Shown one piece after another: positions 6,717-13,542 of a DNA stretch of 36,456 nucleotides (position 1 is the first letter of the stretch; every line of letters begins with the position of its first letter). Source of the DNA: a virus. A program made the position numbers and the translations under genes. The DNA lies in IMG/VR virus record IMGVR_UViG_3300025087_000211, positions 1 through 36,456 of that record; one strand, written 5' to 3'. The notes under the pieces are model-generated. The model had not been told where the DNA came from. It was given only the letters and a program-made list of their open reading frames with translations, and made no database searches.

Positions 6717-7518
6717 ATTTTTTTCTTATTTTTTCTGCTTGGATTTTTGCTTTCTCGTCTTCCGATAAATTTTTCAGGCTTAACTTTTCTAAATCCTCGT
6801 TTATGTATTTGAACACGGTTTCCAACGTCCACTTAAAATTAGCCTTCTGTTCCAGATATTCCATCGTAGCCTTTATCTTTTGGATGTTATAACCTTTCAG
6901 TATCTTTGAAGACCGCAATTCCCTTAAAAGCAATGCCTTAAATTGTTCCTCATTTTCTGCTATAATATTTTTCGTCTGCCAATAAGCAACAACAATGGGC
7001 ATTCTTGCGTCTTGTGATTTTAGCATCTTTTCTATTTTTTCTTGAAAGGAATATTTTCCGCAAGCATCTGCTTGCAATCCGTTAGGTTTAAGTTTAAGTT
7101 TAGGTTTAAGTTTAGGTTTAAGTATACCGAACCCTTCCGAACCCTTCCGAACCCTTCCGAACCCTTCATTTATTTTTGTAAATTTAGCTACAATTTCTTT
7201 GGGTATTCCCAGTTTGCTACGTTCTATCCCTTTTTTCATATTTTCATTCAGGCATTGATGTTTTTCAAAGTTTTTTATGAAAATCCAATTTTCGTGAAAA
7301 TAAATTTTACCATTTAATGCTTCCAAACCCTTCCGAACCCTTCCCTCTTCCAAACCAGTATCAAAGCAGATTCGGTTAATAGTTATCTCGTATATACCAG
7401 ATAATTCCGTCAATGGATTAGTGATGAAATATAAAAATAAAAGTCTATCGTTTGGCGACAGTGATTTGACGAAACTATCGTCCCAAAATTTTGTATCTAT
7501 ATACCGTTTTTTAGACAT
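6703..7518 (-). CDS. Replication initiator/replisome organiser (lambda O/DnaD-type)
   Basis: ATG at 7518 gives 271 residues. The N-terminus (KKRYIDTKFWDDSFVKSLSP, then LLFLYFITNP and SGIYEITINRICFDTG) has the winged-helix pattern of phage replisome organisers. A middle linker (about 119-146) is built of repeated Arg/Gly/Phe and Lys/Pro/Leu units, encoded by DNA repeats that look like an origin. The C-terminal part (ARMPIVVAYWQTKNI and following) is helical and may contact host replication proteins. As in lambda O, the origin seems to be inside the initiator gene. It is the first gene after the promoter at 7648-7676 and its AUG lies directly behind a long RNA hairpin, so its expression is probably controlled post-transcriptionally. 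Confidence 0.8.
   Translation of the reverse strand: MSKKRYIDTKFWDDSFVKSLSPNDRLLFLYFITNPLTELSGIYEITINRICFDTGLEEGRVRKGLEALNGKIYFHENWIFIKNFEKHQCLNENMKKGIERSKLGIPKEIVAKFTKINEGFGRVRKGSEGFGILKPKLKPKLKLKPNGLQADACGKYSFQEKIEKMLKSQDARMPIVVAYWQTKNIIAENEEQFKALLLRELRSSKILKGYNIQKIKATMEYLEQKANFKWTLETVFKYINEDLEKLSLKNLSEDEKAKIQAEKIRKKYGSE
7083..7342. other. Candidate replication origin: iterons inside the initiator gene
   Basis: Four perfect tandem copies of the 10-mer CCGAACCCTT (plus strand) occupy 7127-7166. Two more copies, CCAAACCCTT and CCGAACCCTT, lie at 7323-7342. Directly beside the first block, 7083-7124 is a run of 6-bp T/A-rich units (TAGGTT/TAAGTT/TAAGTA). Ten base pairs is about one helical turn, so bound initiators would sit on one DNA face. 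A 10-bp unit cannot keep the reading frame, so the repeats are unlikely to be selected for protein sequence. Iterons plus an AT-rich block within the initiator gene is the lambda ori arrangement. The origin role is inferred. Confidence 0.65.
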
Positions 7519-7621
7519 ATTAAAACACAAAAAGCCCCCAACTACTTACAAGGCTACACGGCTAAGTGCTACACCTTTTGGGTAGTTAAGGACTTTCTGT
7601 ATTCTAATTTTTAGCCGTGTA
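7519..7621 (-). promoter_or_regulatory. Structured RNA leader: 27-bp helix plus pseudoknot pairing, abutting the initiator AUG
   Basis: In the minus-strand RNA, 7608-7582 pairs with 7545-7519 in 27 consecutive pairs, six of them G-U, with no mismatch or bulge. The helix ends at the base before the AUG at 7518. The upstream segment TACACGGCTAA (7621-7611) is perfectly complementary over 11 nt to TTAGCCGTGTA (7565-7555) inside the 36-nt loop, giving the a-b-a'-b' order of a pseudoknot. The upper half of the helix followed by GC and U5 also resembles an intrinsic terminator. The G-U pairs would be mismatches in the opposite strand, so pairing is specific to the transcribed direction. No known riboswitch class is recognised. 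Confidence 0.75.
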
Positions 7622-7647
7622 ATTTGTAGCATATCTTTTGCAATTTA

Positions 7648-7676
7648 ATTATGCCTCGCTTTTTAAAAAAAGGCAA
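7648..7676 (-). promoter_or_regulatory. Sigma70-type promoter of the replication/modification unit
   Basis: A -35 box TTGCCT (7676-7671) and a -10 box CATAAT (7653-7648) are separated by 17 bp. The transcript would start near 7640 and carry a leader of about 120 nt containing the structured element before the initiator AUG at 7518. Confidence 0.7.
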
Positions 7677-7694
7677 CCAACTTGTGTGCAAAAA

Positions 7695-7707
7695 CGGTGG
7701 ACAACTT
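7695..7707 (-). promoter_or_regulatory. 13-bp promoter-upstream motif, copy 2
   Basis: The minus-strand sequence AAGTTGTCCACCG lies 18 bp upstream of the -35 box. It fits the shared pattern AAGTTRTCCACMG with one change from the copy at 3499-3511. It sits between the late-operon terminator and the promoter. Confidence 0.6.
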
Positions 7708-7739
7708 ATAGTTTGAGCTTAAAAATTCTGTTAATAACT

Positions 7740-7767
7740 AAAAAATGACCCTTTGGATTGAGCCACT
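7740..7767 (-). terminator. Intrinsic terminator of the late operon
   Basis: In the minus-strand RNA AGTGGCTC (7767-7760) pairs with GGGTCATT (7751-7744) around the loop AATCCAAA, followed by a U run (7745-7740). The stem extends to about 12 pairs if the flanking A and U runs are counted. It lies 18 nt after the stop of the 59-aa membrane protein, at the end of the late genes. Confidence 0.75.
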
Positions 7768-7784
7768 TTTTAGTATGACTGAAA

Positions 7785-7964
7785 CTATATCCGAACGCCA
7801 ACTTTTATTTTCAAAAAATTGACCAACATAACTAACAAGCCTCCGACTGTAATTTGTGCAATATCAGGGAACTCAAAAATAAAAGCATTTACTAACATTG
7901 GTAAAGCGAAAATTACGGCATATTTAACTCCTTTGACGAACATTGTTTTGATTGAGAAGTTCAT
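7785..7964 (-). CDS. Small two-helix membrane protein, holin candidate, 59 aa
   Basis: This ORF begins at 7964 (MNFSIKTMFVKG...) and ends with TAG at 7787-7785, just before the late terminator. It has a short basic N-terminus, a first hydrophobic helix VKYAVIFALPMLVNAFIF (about 13-30), a short acidic turn (EFPD) and a second helix ITVGGLLVMLVNFLKI (38-53). This is the size and layout of class II-type small holins, and the position at the end of the structural genes, after a peptidase, fits lysis. No sequence match to a named holin family is claimed. Confidence 0.65.
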   Translation of the reverse strand: MNFSIKTMFVKGVKYAVIFALPMLVNAFIFEFPDIAQITVGGLLVMLVNFLKIKVGVRI

Positions 7965-7969
7965 AAATT

Positions 7970-8074
7970 TTAATTATTTATAAGCCAAATGCAAAATAAA
8001 ACGAACCCAATAATTGCGCCCAAACATCCCCAAAAGCAACTTTTTATAAGTTTTCTTTTGGTAGCGTCTCCCAT
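7970..8074 (-). CDS. 34-aa single-helix membrane protein overlapping the peptidase gene
   Basis: The ORF starts at 8074 inside the 3-prime end of the peptidase gene in another frame and stops at 7972-7970, 5 nt before the 59-aa gene. The protein has a basic N-terminus (MGDATKRKLIKS) and one hydrophobic helix with several Cys and aromatic residues (CFWGCLGAIIGFVLFCIW). The gap between the peptidase and holin-like genes is otherwise empty, and overlaps of about 30 nt are common in this genome. It may be part of the lysis set (antiholin or spanin-like). It is short, so chance cannot be excluded. Confidence 0.45.
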   Translation of the reverse strand: MGDATKRKLIKSCFWGCLGAIIGFVLFCIWLINN

Positions 8075-9138
8075 AAAGATTTTTTAACTGGAACCCCTCC
8101 ACGTTTCATCTCCAAGGCGACAAGAATCTCAACAATTTTTTCTTTCGTGGGCGCAACAAGAACCTTTCCCCCCTTAATCAAACCAAGTGTTCCGCTCTCC
8201 TCTGTCTCCTGAATGATTTTTCCGTCATTCTGTTTTAGAAATTCCATATAATTAAAGTTAGGTTTATCAATCGCTGTCCAAAGAGAAAATGAGAACGAAC
8301 TTGTCATTAAACTTTCGGGCATCCATCCCCAACCATTCTTCCCCCAATATTCTCCCCAGCTATTTATAATTCCAAAATGTGGCTTGTCTTCTACCAACCC
8401 TAACTTGCCATAAAACATACAGTGTCCGCCCTCTTTGCGTTGCGGCATTTTTATAATCCCTTGTGAATTGACGCTCCATCCTTTTGTATAACATCCACCG
8501 ACAGCTCCAAAATTTAAAACCATCACGTTCGCTATCACATCTGGAACAGCGTTGTCCAAGGAGGCATAAGACAATGATTCAAACTTGGCGGCTCTTTCTC
8601 TAACCTCGGGAGTCATATTTGTTTGTCTAAACCAGCTCATCAATGCCTCCTTGTTAGATATTTCGTTCGTATAGGAAGGAACATCCGTCTCCAACGCAAT
8701 TCCGTAATTCAACCATTCGTCCATTCCGTCTCTAATATAAGCTCCGTAGCTGGTAGCAATGCGCGAAAACAAATCCTTTGCAGATAAATCAGTAAAAGCG
8801 CCCTCGTCTATAAATTGCAAAACCTCTGCGTATTTATGGACACCCTGTCCTACGCACGAATCACTTTGATATTGATTCTCCACTTTCAATTTTACTGGTT
8901 TAATTCCTTTGTTCTTGCAATAAACCATCAATTCTTGCGCTTTTTGAACCGACCAATCTTTTAAAAAGTCCTCACGAGATACAAGTTTTCTGTATCCCAA
9001 CAATAACTCAATATCAAAGCCAATTTCCCAGTTAAATTTTTGAATCACTGCGTCACCTAAAATCTGTTCAGCTTTGTAATCCCTGCCGTCTGGGATGTCT
9101 TTTAATGCACCAGTGCCAAATTTTTGTTCGTTTTGCAT
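8044..9138 (-). CDS. Papain-like (C1A) cysteine peptidase
   Basis: With the ATG at 9138 the protein has 364 residues. The catalytic triad of the C1A family is visible. Cys95 is in QYQSDSCVGQG, the place of the papain QGxCGSCW motif. His239 is in EGGHCMFYG, and Asn259 is in IINSWGEYWGKNGWGW, the hallmark NSWGxxWG box. The start DIPDGRDY is typical of bacterial and viral C1 peptidases. There is no signal peptide, and about 80 residues follow the catalytic domain. It sits after the tail-fibre genes and before two tiny membrane proteins, where an endolysin is expected. It could degrade host surface protein or act in lysis; both are inference. A GTG 33 nt further upstream would put a hairpin inside the coding region and is less likely. 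Confidence 0.87.
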   Translation of the reverse strand: MQNEQKFGTGALKDIPDGRDYKAEQILGDAVIQKFNWEIGFDIELLLGYRKLVSREDFLKDWSVQKAQELMVYCKNKGIKPVKLKVENQYQSDSCVGQGVHKYAEVLQFIDEGAFTDLSAKDLFSRIATSYGAYIRDGMDEWLNYGIALETDVPSYTNEISNKEALMSWFRQTNMTPEVRERAAKFESLSYASLDNAVPDVIANVMVLNFGAVGGCYTKGWSVNSQGIIKMPQRKEGGHCMFYGKLGLVEDKPHFGIINSWGEYWGKNGWGWMPESLMTSSFSFSLWTAIDKPNFNYMEFLKQNDGKIIQETEESGTLGLIKGGKVLVAPTKEKIVEILVALEMKRGGVPVKKSLWETLPKENL

Positions 9139-9147
9139 AAAAATTTC

Positions 9148-9172
9148 GGTGGTTTTTAGCGGTGAAACCACC
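9148..9172 (-). promoter_or_regulatory. 8-bp perfect hairpin before the peptidase gene
   Basis: GGTGGTTT and AAACCACC form eight perfect pairs with a 9-nt loop between the zinc-ribbon stop (9185) and the peptidase ATG (9138). There is no long U tract, so it may be a processing or translation-control hairpin rather than a terminator. Confidence 0.5.
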
Positions 9173-9184
9173 TAAACCGATTAC

Positions 9185-9394
9185 TTATTTACTTCTGACC
9201 ATACCCACTCCGTCGCAGGTTATCCCCGCCTTGTAGCAAGGAAGATTTGCACGATCGCAAAGAGTGATGATGTCCACGCATTCGCAGTCGGGACATTCCA
9301 ATTGCACCATACACTTATTCGTTGAAGAAAATCCCGCACAAGCACTTTTCGTGCATTCTTTTTCTTCTCCGCATTTCTCGCAGTAATGTTTCAT
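9185..9394 (-). CDS. Cysteine-rich zinc-ribbon protein, 69 aa (frame open further upstream)
   Basis: From the ATG at 9394 the product has 69 residues and eleven Cys, starting MKHYCEKCGEEKEC, with a later pair CPDCEC. These paired Cys suggest one or two treble-clef or zinc-ribbon folds. The start is preceded by AAGGGGG at 5 nt, one of only two Shine-Dalgarno-like sites in the window. The same frame is open upstream to about 9540 and contains another Cys set (ECSICGQRTWIPCC), so the true protein may be longer: see the ORF at 9502-9570. Function unknown; it lies in the late unit between tail fibre and peptidase. Confidence 0.6.
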   Translation of the reverse strand: MKHYCEKCGEEKECTKSACAGFSSTNKCMVQLECPDCECVDIITLCDRANLPCYKAGITCDGVGMVRSK

Positions 9395-9501
9395 CTTTTC
9401 CCCCTTGTGTTCTATTGGTGGACAGCACGGAATCCAAGTTCTCTGCCCACAGATTGAACATTCCAACTCATCTTCCCAAATTGCAAGAACAAATGGATGA
9501 C

Positions 9502-9570
9502 TCAATCTTTTTCCGACTGGGTATGAAATATGCCATCCTTTACATTTTCATACCACTGATAGCCACTCAT
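9502..9570 (-). CDS. 22-codon ORF, probably the frame-interrupted start of the zinc-ribbon gene
   Basis: ATG at 9570 has the Shine-Dalgarno-like AAGGGGG 5 nt upstream and reads MSGYQWYENVKDGIFHTQSE before TGA at 9504-9502. One extra A in the AAAA run at 9548-9545 would give MSGYQWYEKCKGWHI and run on in frame through PVGKRLSHPF and ECSICG into the zinc-ribbon ORF, a plausible Cys-rich protein of about 128 aa. The break may be a sequencing or assembly error, a real frameshift mutation, or a small coupled ORF. Confidence 0.4.
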   Translation of the reverse strand: MSGYQWYENVKDGIFHTQSEKD

Positions 9571-9583
9571 TTTTACCCCCTTT

Positions 9584-10528
9584 TTATTGAATGCAATCCA
9601 AAGAGGCGAATCCGTTAATCGCCACCAAACCCGTGCCAACGGCGCTGGAACTATTTTGAATAGTGATTGCTACGGTTAGATTTGTTGTGCTGTCTTCTGC
9701 GGCTGTGCCAGTCTCTACCTTCCATCCAGTTATAGGATTAGAAGAACTCATAATACCAGACTTCAATGCCGTAAAAATTAAATTTCCTTCCTGCGTATTT
9801 GTAGCCCCTGAACCCATAATAATAGCATCTATGTATCCTTCCAAATCGGAAATCGCAATCCCAGGTGCCAATGATATTGTGGCAATAGTTGTTCCCCCAT
9901 ATTTCAATTTTAGTGTTTGGTTATGACCAGAACCGCCATCACAGCCCCAATCCAATATATATATTTTTAATCTCAAAACATTTCCAATTCCCAATAATCC
10001 AGCATTAAGAGTGAAAGCGAATAATGTCTGTTCAGTAGCAGTTGAGTGCGTTTCTATATTGGCAGTGAATTTACTTACCAAAAACGAAGCATTATTATGC
10101 TTATGTAATGCCCCTGCATTGCTTCCATTAGTTAAAATCAATTTATTTGCAGAAGACAAGGAAGTTGCCACTGGCGATAGAAGTTGCAAATTAGTTCCGT
10201 CATAGATTACGGATACGATTTGCCCATTTTCAATATCATTTGCTTCTAAATCTTGGTCATTGAATTTTTTTATCGTCTTCGCACCGATGGCATTGACATT
10301 GAGAGTAGCCGCTCCTGTATTAGCTGCCCCTGCCTTAAATTTGAAAATCTGCCCTGCCGAATAAACCGCTATTTGTGCGTCAATAGAAAGTGTGATAACA
10401 TCACCAGTCCCGCCAGCATTAGCATAATCGCCAGCATTCTGTAAAATATCTTTTCTTGCGTTATTGTATTGGGCAGCTGTGGCGCTATCACCGCCTGCCA
10501 CTATTCCAGATAAAAAGTTTGTAGGCAT
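9584..10528 (-). CDS. Tail fibre/receptor-binding type protein, 314 aa
   Basis: The N-terminal half has the pattern of phage fibre shaft domains: ATAAQYNNARKDIL (about 17-30), then FKAGAANTGAATLNVNAIG, then IENGQIVSVIYDGTNLQLLS (about 101-120), which resembles the repeated G-A-T-L-N-V and YDG-T motifs of fibre proteins. The C-terminal half (LLGIGNVLRLKIYILDWGCD and onward) alternates hydrophobic and polar residues with Gly/Ser/Thr, consistent with a beta-sandwich head. It follows the hub and a second fibre-type protein. Host-surface binding is inferred from position and composition. Confidence 0.7.
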   Translation of the reverse strand: MPTNFLSGIVAGGDSATAAQYNNARKDILQNAGDYANAGGTGDVITLSIDAQIAVYSAGQIFKFKAGAANTGAATLNVNAIGAKTIKKFNDQDLEANDIENGQIVSVIYDGTNLQLLSPVATSLSSANKLILTNGSNAGALHKHNNASFLVSKFTANIETHSTATEQTLFAFTLNAGLLGIGNVLRLKIYILDWGCDGGSGHNQTLKLKYGGTTIATISLAPGIAISDLEGYIDAIIMGSGATNTQEGNLIFTALKSGIMSSSNPITGWKVETGTAAEDSTTNLTVAITIQNSSSAVGTGLVAINGFASLDCIQ

Positions 10529-10529
10529 A

Positions 10530-11135
10530 TTATGCGTCGTTAAAAGTTATTGTTGATTGAACATTCAAACTTTCGGTATTAGTTTTAACAATGGTCTGTA
10601 TAAATCTGTTAAATAATTGCCCTGAATTTGCCGCGCCTGTTCCATCTATAAAAAATCCATATTCTTCAAATGTTCCCGTTACTTCTGTCGCCGTAAAAAA
10701 GTTCTCCAAATAACAAATGTTATTGCTATCTGCTCCGCTTGAAAGTGCTTTGCGATAAGTTTCTGTTCCGAGTTGTGTATTTCCGACAACTGGTGCGGCA
10801 TTATTTGTTCCAAGCGCGCAATAATTTACATTCCCCGTATAAGTATTATCCCCACTCAATCTTTGCGCAAAAACAGCGCGTCCAACAGTGGTCGTTATAT
10901 TTTCAACAACAATTTGGTTAACCAAAAATTCTCTATGTAATTGTTGCAGATAATAATTATATTCTTGCCACAACTCGCATAAAAGTTCACGGCTTGCGCA
11001 ACCAAGTTTAAATAATTGCTGTCTTCTAATTTTCACATTTTCAAGCATTCTTTCAAGAAATTTAGCTTTATTATTCTTGATTTTACAAACGCTCAAAATG
11101 TGAGTGCCTTTAACTTTAATTTTATTGTGTTCCAT
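10530..11135 (-). CDS. Tail fibre/baseplate-associated protein, 201 aa
   Basis: The ATG at 11135 (MEHNKIKVKG), 1 nt after the hub stop, has the AATATG context; an upstream start inside the hub gene is less likely. Residues 1-85 are helical and basic. Residues about 85-201 show the layout of a widespread beta-rich phage tail domain: NYCALGTNNAAPVVG, TQLGTETYRKALSSG, FTATEVTGTFEEYGFF and a final TESLNVQSTITF. It probably sits at the tail tip between hub and fibre. The domain name is not certain. Confidence 0.68.
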   Translation of the reverse strand: MEHNKIKVKGTHILSVCKIKNNKAKFLERMLENVKIRRQQLFKLGCASRELLCELWQEYNYYLQQLHREFLVNQIVVENITTTVGRAVFAQRLSGDNTYTGNVNYCALGTNNAAPVVGNTQLGTETYRKALSSGADSNNICYLENFFTATEVTGTFEEYGFFIDGTGAANSGQLFNRFIQTIVKTNTESLNVQSTITFNDA

Positions 11136-11136
11136 A

Positions 11137-13542
11137 TTATCCCCATTCAAATAAACTCCAACGAGTTGCAACAGTCTGACCAACACTTGGCTCCCACTGC
11201 CAAGGGACTGTTGTTTCGTGTATGGTATTTGAATCATCACTTGTCACTGTTTCTGTTTGTGTAGCAGTTTTAAACCCACCTTTTTGCGATAAACTAACCT
11301 CGGAAGCTTCCACTGTTTCGTTAGAATCAACAAATGTCTCAACAATATCATCAACATTCAATTCAATTCCTTGCTTCTCTTTCAACAATTTCTGCATAAA
11401 CTCAATCCATCCGAATAACGTCGTTCCGAATGATACTTTATAAACTAAATTGTCCTTGAATTGACCATCTTTTTGCGATTTGCTTATTTTCTGAATAACA
11501 TAAGTATCATCAACGCTTCTTGTTGTCTCGGTTATTTGCAAAAGTTGACCAGCCCTTAATCCCTTAAAGTCGGTGATAAATGAACCGCTGATTATAGGAT
11601 TGCCAAATTCTCTAACTTTGGCTTCTGCTATGATAATTGCTTGGCTTAAATCTTTAATATTTCTATCAGTTATTGGATCTAAATCAAATACACCATCGCC
11701 TAATCCCATTGCTTTTAAAGAATTGGCAGAAGCTGGGTCTGTATATTGTATTTGTATCGGCACGCGTTCATTGTAAGAGAATCTGATAAATGTCCCAGTC
11801 GGCAAGGTTGGCTCAATACTTGTTGCCCTGATTGATTTTTCATTACTATTGGCAACATAATCTACCGTAGCTTCATCGGTTAAACCCTCAACGCCATCTG
11901 TCTTGGCGATTGAAAAATAACTTATCGTATCCCCATTCGTTTGACCTGTCACGGTCTCAACTGTGAAATTATCGTTATCAACTTTTGTTATCTGTCTGAC
12001 CGTATTTGACCTTGTTCTATTTGTTATGTGATCCCCTGTTGACAAACTATGACCTGTTATTTTTATATTCGTTGTAGTTGTTCCGACTTCTGCGGCGTGC
12101 GTTGTTGTGTTATTGTCTATGGTGATTGACAAATTATTAAATTTTGTCTTCATCAACCATTCACGGATGGCATTATCACCCTCAAATACTTGCGCATACA
12201 ATGAATCGGATGTTTTTTCTCCGCCTCGTATAATAATGCGATTTCCAAGATTGCTGGTATCAACTTCCATTTTCAAATCAAAAAAGTTATCGCTTGTAGT
12301 AGTTAAACTGAAAGGCGCAGGGTCATTTTCAGAATCAACGAAATGTATATCTTGTTCATAATCAATATACCATAAATACTCAAAATTTTTCGCAAGCTGG
12401 TCAATAAAATTTGTAGGCTTCAACTGCGGTGCGCGAATATCATCAATTGTAGGCGTTGGCTGAACATTGTTCAATGTAAAACTTTTTTCAGCATTGACTC
12501 TCAAACCATTCCATCTGACTGTTCCCGTCGCTGTTTCTGTAATTACGATTGCCGCATAATCAACTGCCGTCCAATTAGGATTCCCGACAATCGTAGCTTG
12601 ATTAAATCTTTTGCTATGATATTGCCAATCTGTTGAACTTGATAAACTTATCGTAAATTCCGCATAATTCGTAGAATCTGAACCCAATCTTATTTTTAAT
12701 GTTGTTATGGCGGCTTGGCTTGATGTCTTAAACCAGCTCATCAATAATCCTTGTGTTGGGCTTCCTGCGGATGCTCCGACAAATCCAGAAATATCTTTAC
12801 TCGTGGGAGTAGCGGCGAAAGTTGCAGTCCCGCCTGCATTAGTCCAACCAAATACTCCCGAACTTATTGACTCTATAAAACTGGATAAATCTATTGTCGG
12901 ATTATTGCCGTCTCCGCTCTCTATCCATTCAGCCTGAATCGCCCCATTATTAGCATAGCTTAAATTATCAATTGTAGTATTATAGTTTATTGTTGAGTTT
13001 ACAAAATCGTTAATGATATAGCGACAATCTACTTCCTGCCAACTATCTGATATGATTTTCTTGTCAAAAATCTTTGTAAAATCTACTCCTGTTATGGAAT
13101 ATTCTATATTATTAAGCGTATGGCGATTTGCATCAGATACCCTCGCCACTGTTCCACCAAAAATCAATTCCCCTATTTTTTCATCTGCCGCAAAAGTTCC
13201 AGTAGGCGCGGCAGTCAAAACTATTGTGCGAGTGCTTTCGGTATAAGATTGTATAATAGCGCGTTCTAAATCTCCGCCCAAGTCTAAAAATATTATTTGT
13301 CCAGCACGGAATGCAGAAATTTCCTCTTGATAGGATTCTTTTAAAACAATCGTAGCTCCAACCTGACTTTCAATCAAAGCACCATCATAGATTCTTAAAT
13401 TTTGGTTTTCGCTTGGCTTTGTATTCTGAAAAATTTTAAAAGAACAACTATCAGAACGACGTTGTATTTGATTTTCAATCTTCAACGTGTTATTAACAAC
13501 GTCCGATGTTCTTTCTATATTGTTGATGTAATAAAAAATCAT
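11137..13542 (-). CDS. Tail hub/tip protein with inserted carbohydrate-binding-like domain, 801 aa
   Basis: This is the first large gene after the tape measure, the place of the siphovirus tail hub (distal/tail-associated proteins). The N-terminus (MIFYYINNIERTSDVVNNTL, then SCSFKIFQN) resembles hub domain I strands. Residues about 210-340 hold a Gly/Ser/Thr-rich block (FGWTNAGGTATFAATPTSKD; WFKTSSQAAITTLKIRLGSD; STDWQYHSKRF) that looks like a jelly-roll carbohydrate-binding module. Residues 370-420 and 580-720 return to hub-like sequence, including LRAGQLLQITET and YVIQKISKSQKDGQF. No peptidase or lysozyme motif was seen. The start overlaps the tape-measure stop (ATGA). Confidence 0.72.
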   Translation of the reverse strand: MIFYYINNIERTSDVVNNTLKIENQIQRRSDSCSFKIFQNTKPSENQNLRIYDGALIESQVGATIVLKESYQEEISAFRAGQIIFLDLGGDLERAIIQSYTESTRTIVLTAAPTGTFAADEKIGELIFGGTVARVSDANRHTLNNIEYSITGVDFTKIFDKKIISDSWQEVDCRYIINDFVNSTINYNTTIDNLSYANNGAIQAEWIESGDGNNPTIDLSSFIESISSGVFGWTNAGGTATFAATPTSKDISGFVGASAGSPTQGLLMSWFKTSSQAAITTLKIRLGSDSTNYAEFTISLSSSTDWQYHSKRFNQATIVGNPNWTAVDYAAIVITETATGTVRWNGLRVNAEKSFTLNNVQPTPTIDDIRAPQLKPTNFIDQLAKNFEYLWYIDYEQDIHFVDSENDPAPFSLTTTSDNFFDLKMEVDTSNLGNRIIIRGGEKTSDSLYAQVFEGDNAIREWLMKTKFNNLSITIDNNTTTHAAEVGTTTTNIKITGHSLSTGDHITNRTRSNTVRQITKVDNDNFTVETVTGQTNGDTISYFSIAKTDGVEGLTDEATVDYVANSNEKSIRATSIEPTLPTGTFIRFSYNERVPIQIQYTDPASANSLKAMGLGDGVFDLDPITDRNIKDLSQAIIIAEAKVREFGNPIISGSFITDFKGLRAGQLLQITETTRSVDDTYVIQKISKSQKDGQFKDNLVYKVSFGTTLFGWIEFMQKLLKEKQGIELNVDDIVETFVDSNETVEASEVSLSQKGGFKTATQTETVTSDDSNTIHETTVPWQWEPSVGQTVATRWSLFEWG

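Noticed and set aside
9139-9171. Upstream GTG start for the papain-like peptidase
   Set aside because: It would add residues encoded by an 8-bp hairpin; the ATG at 9138 is followed directly by family-typical sequence.
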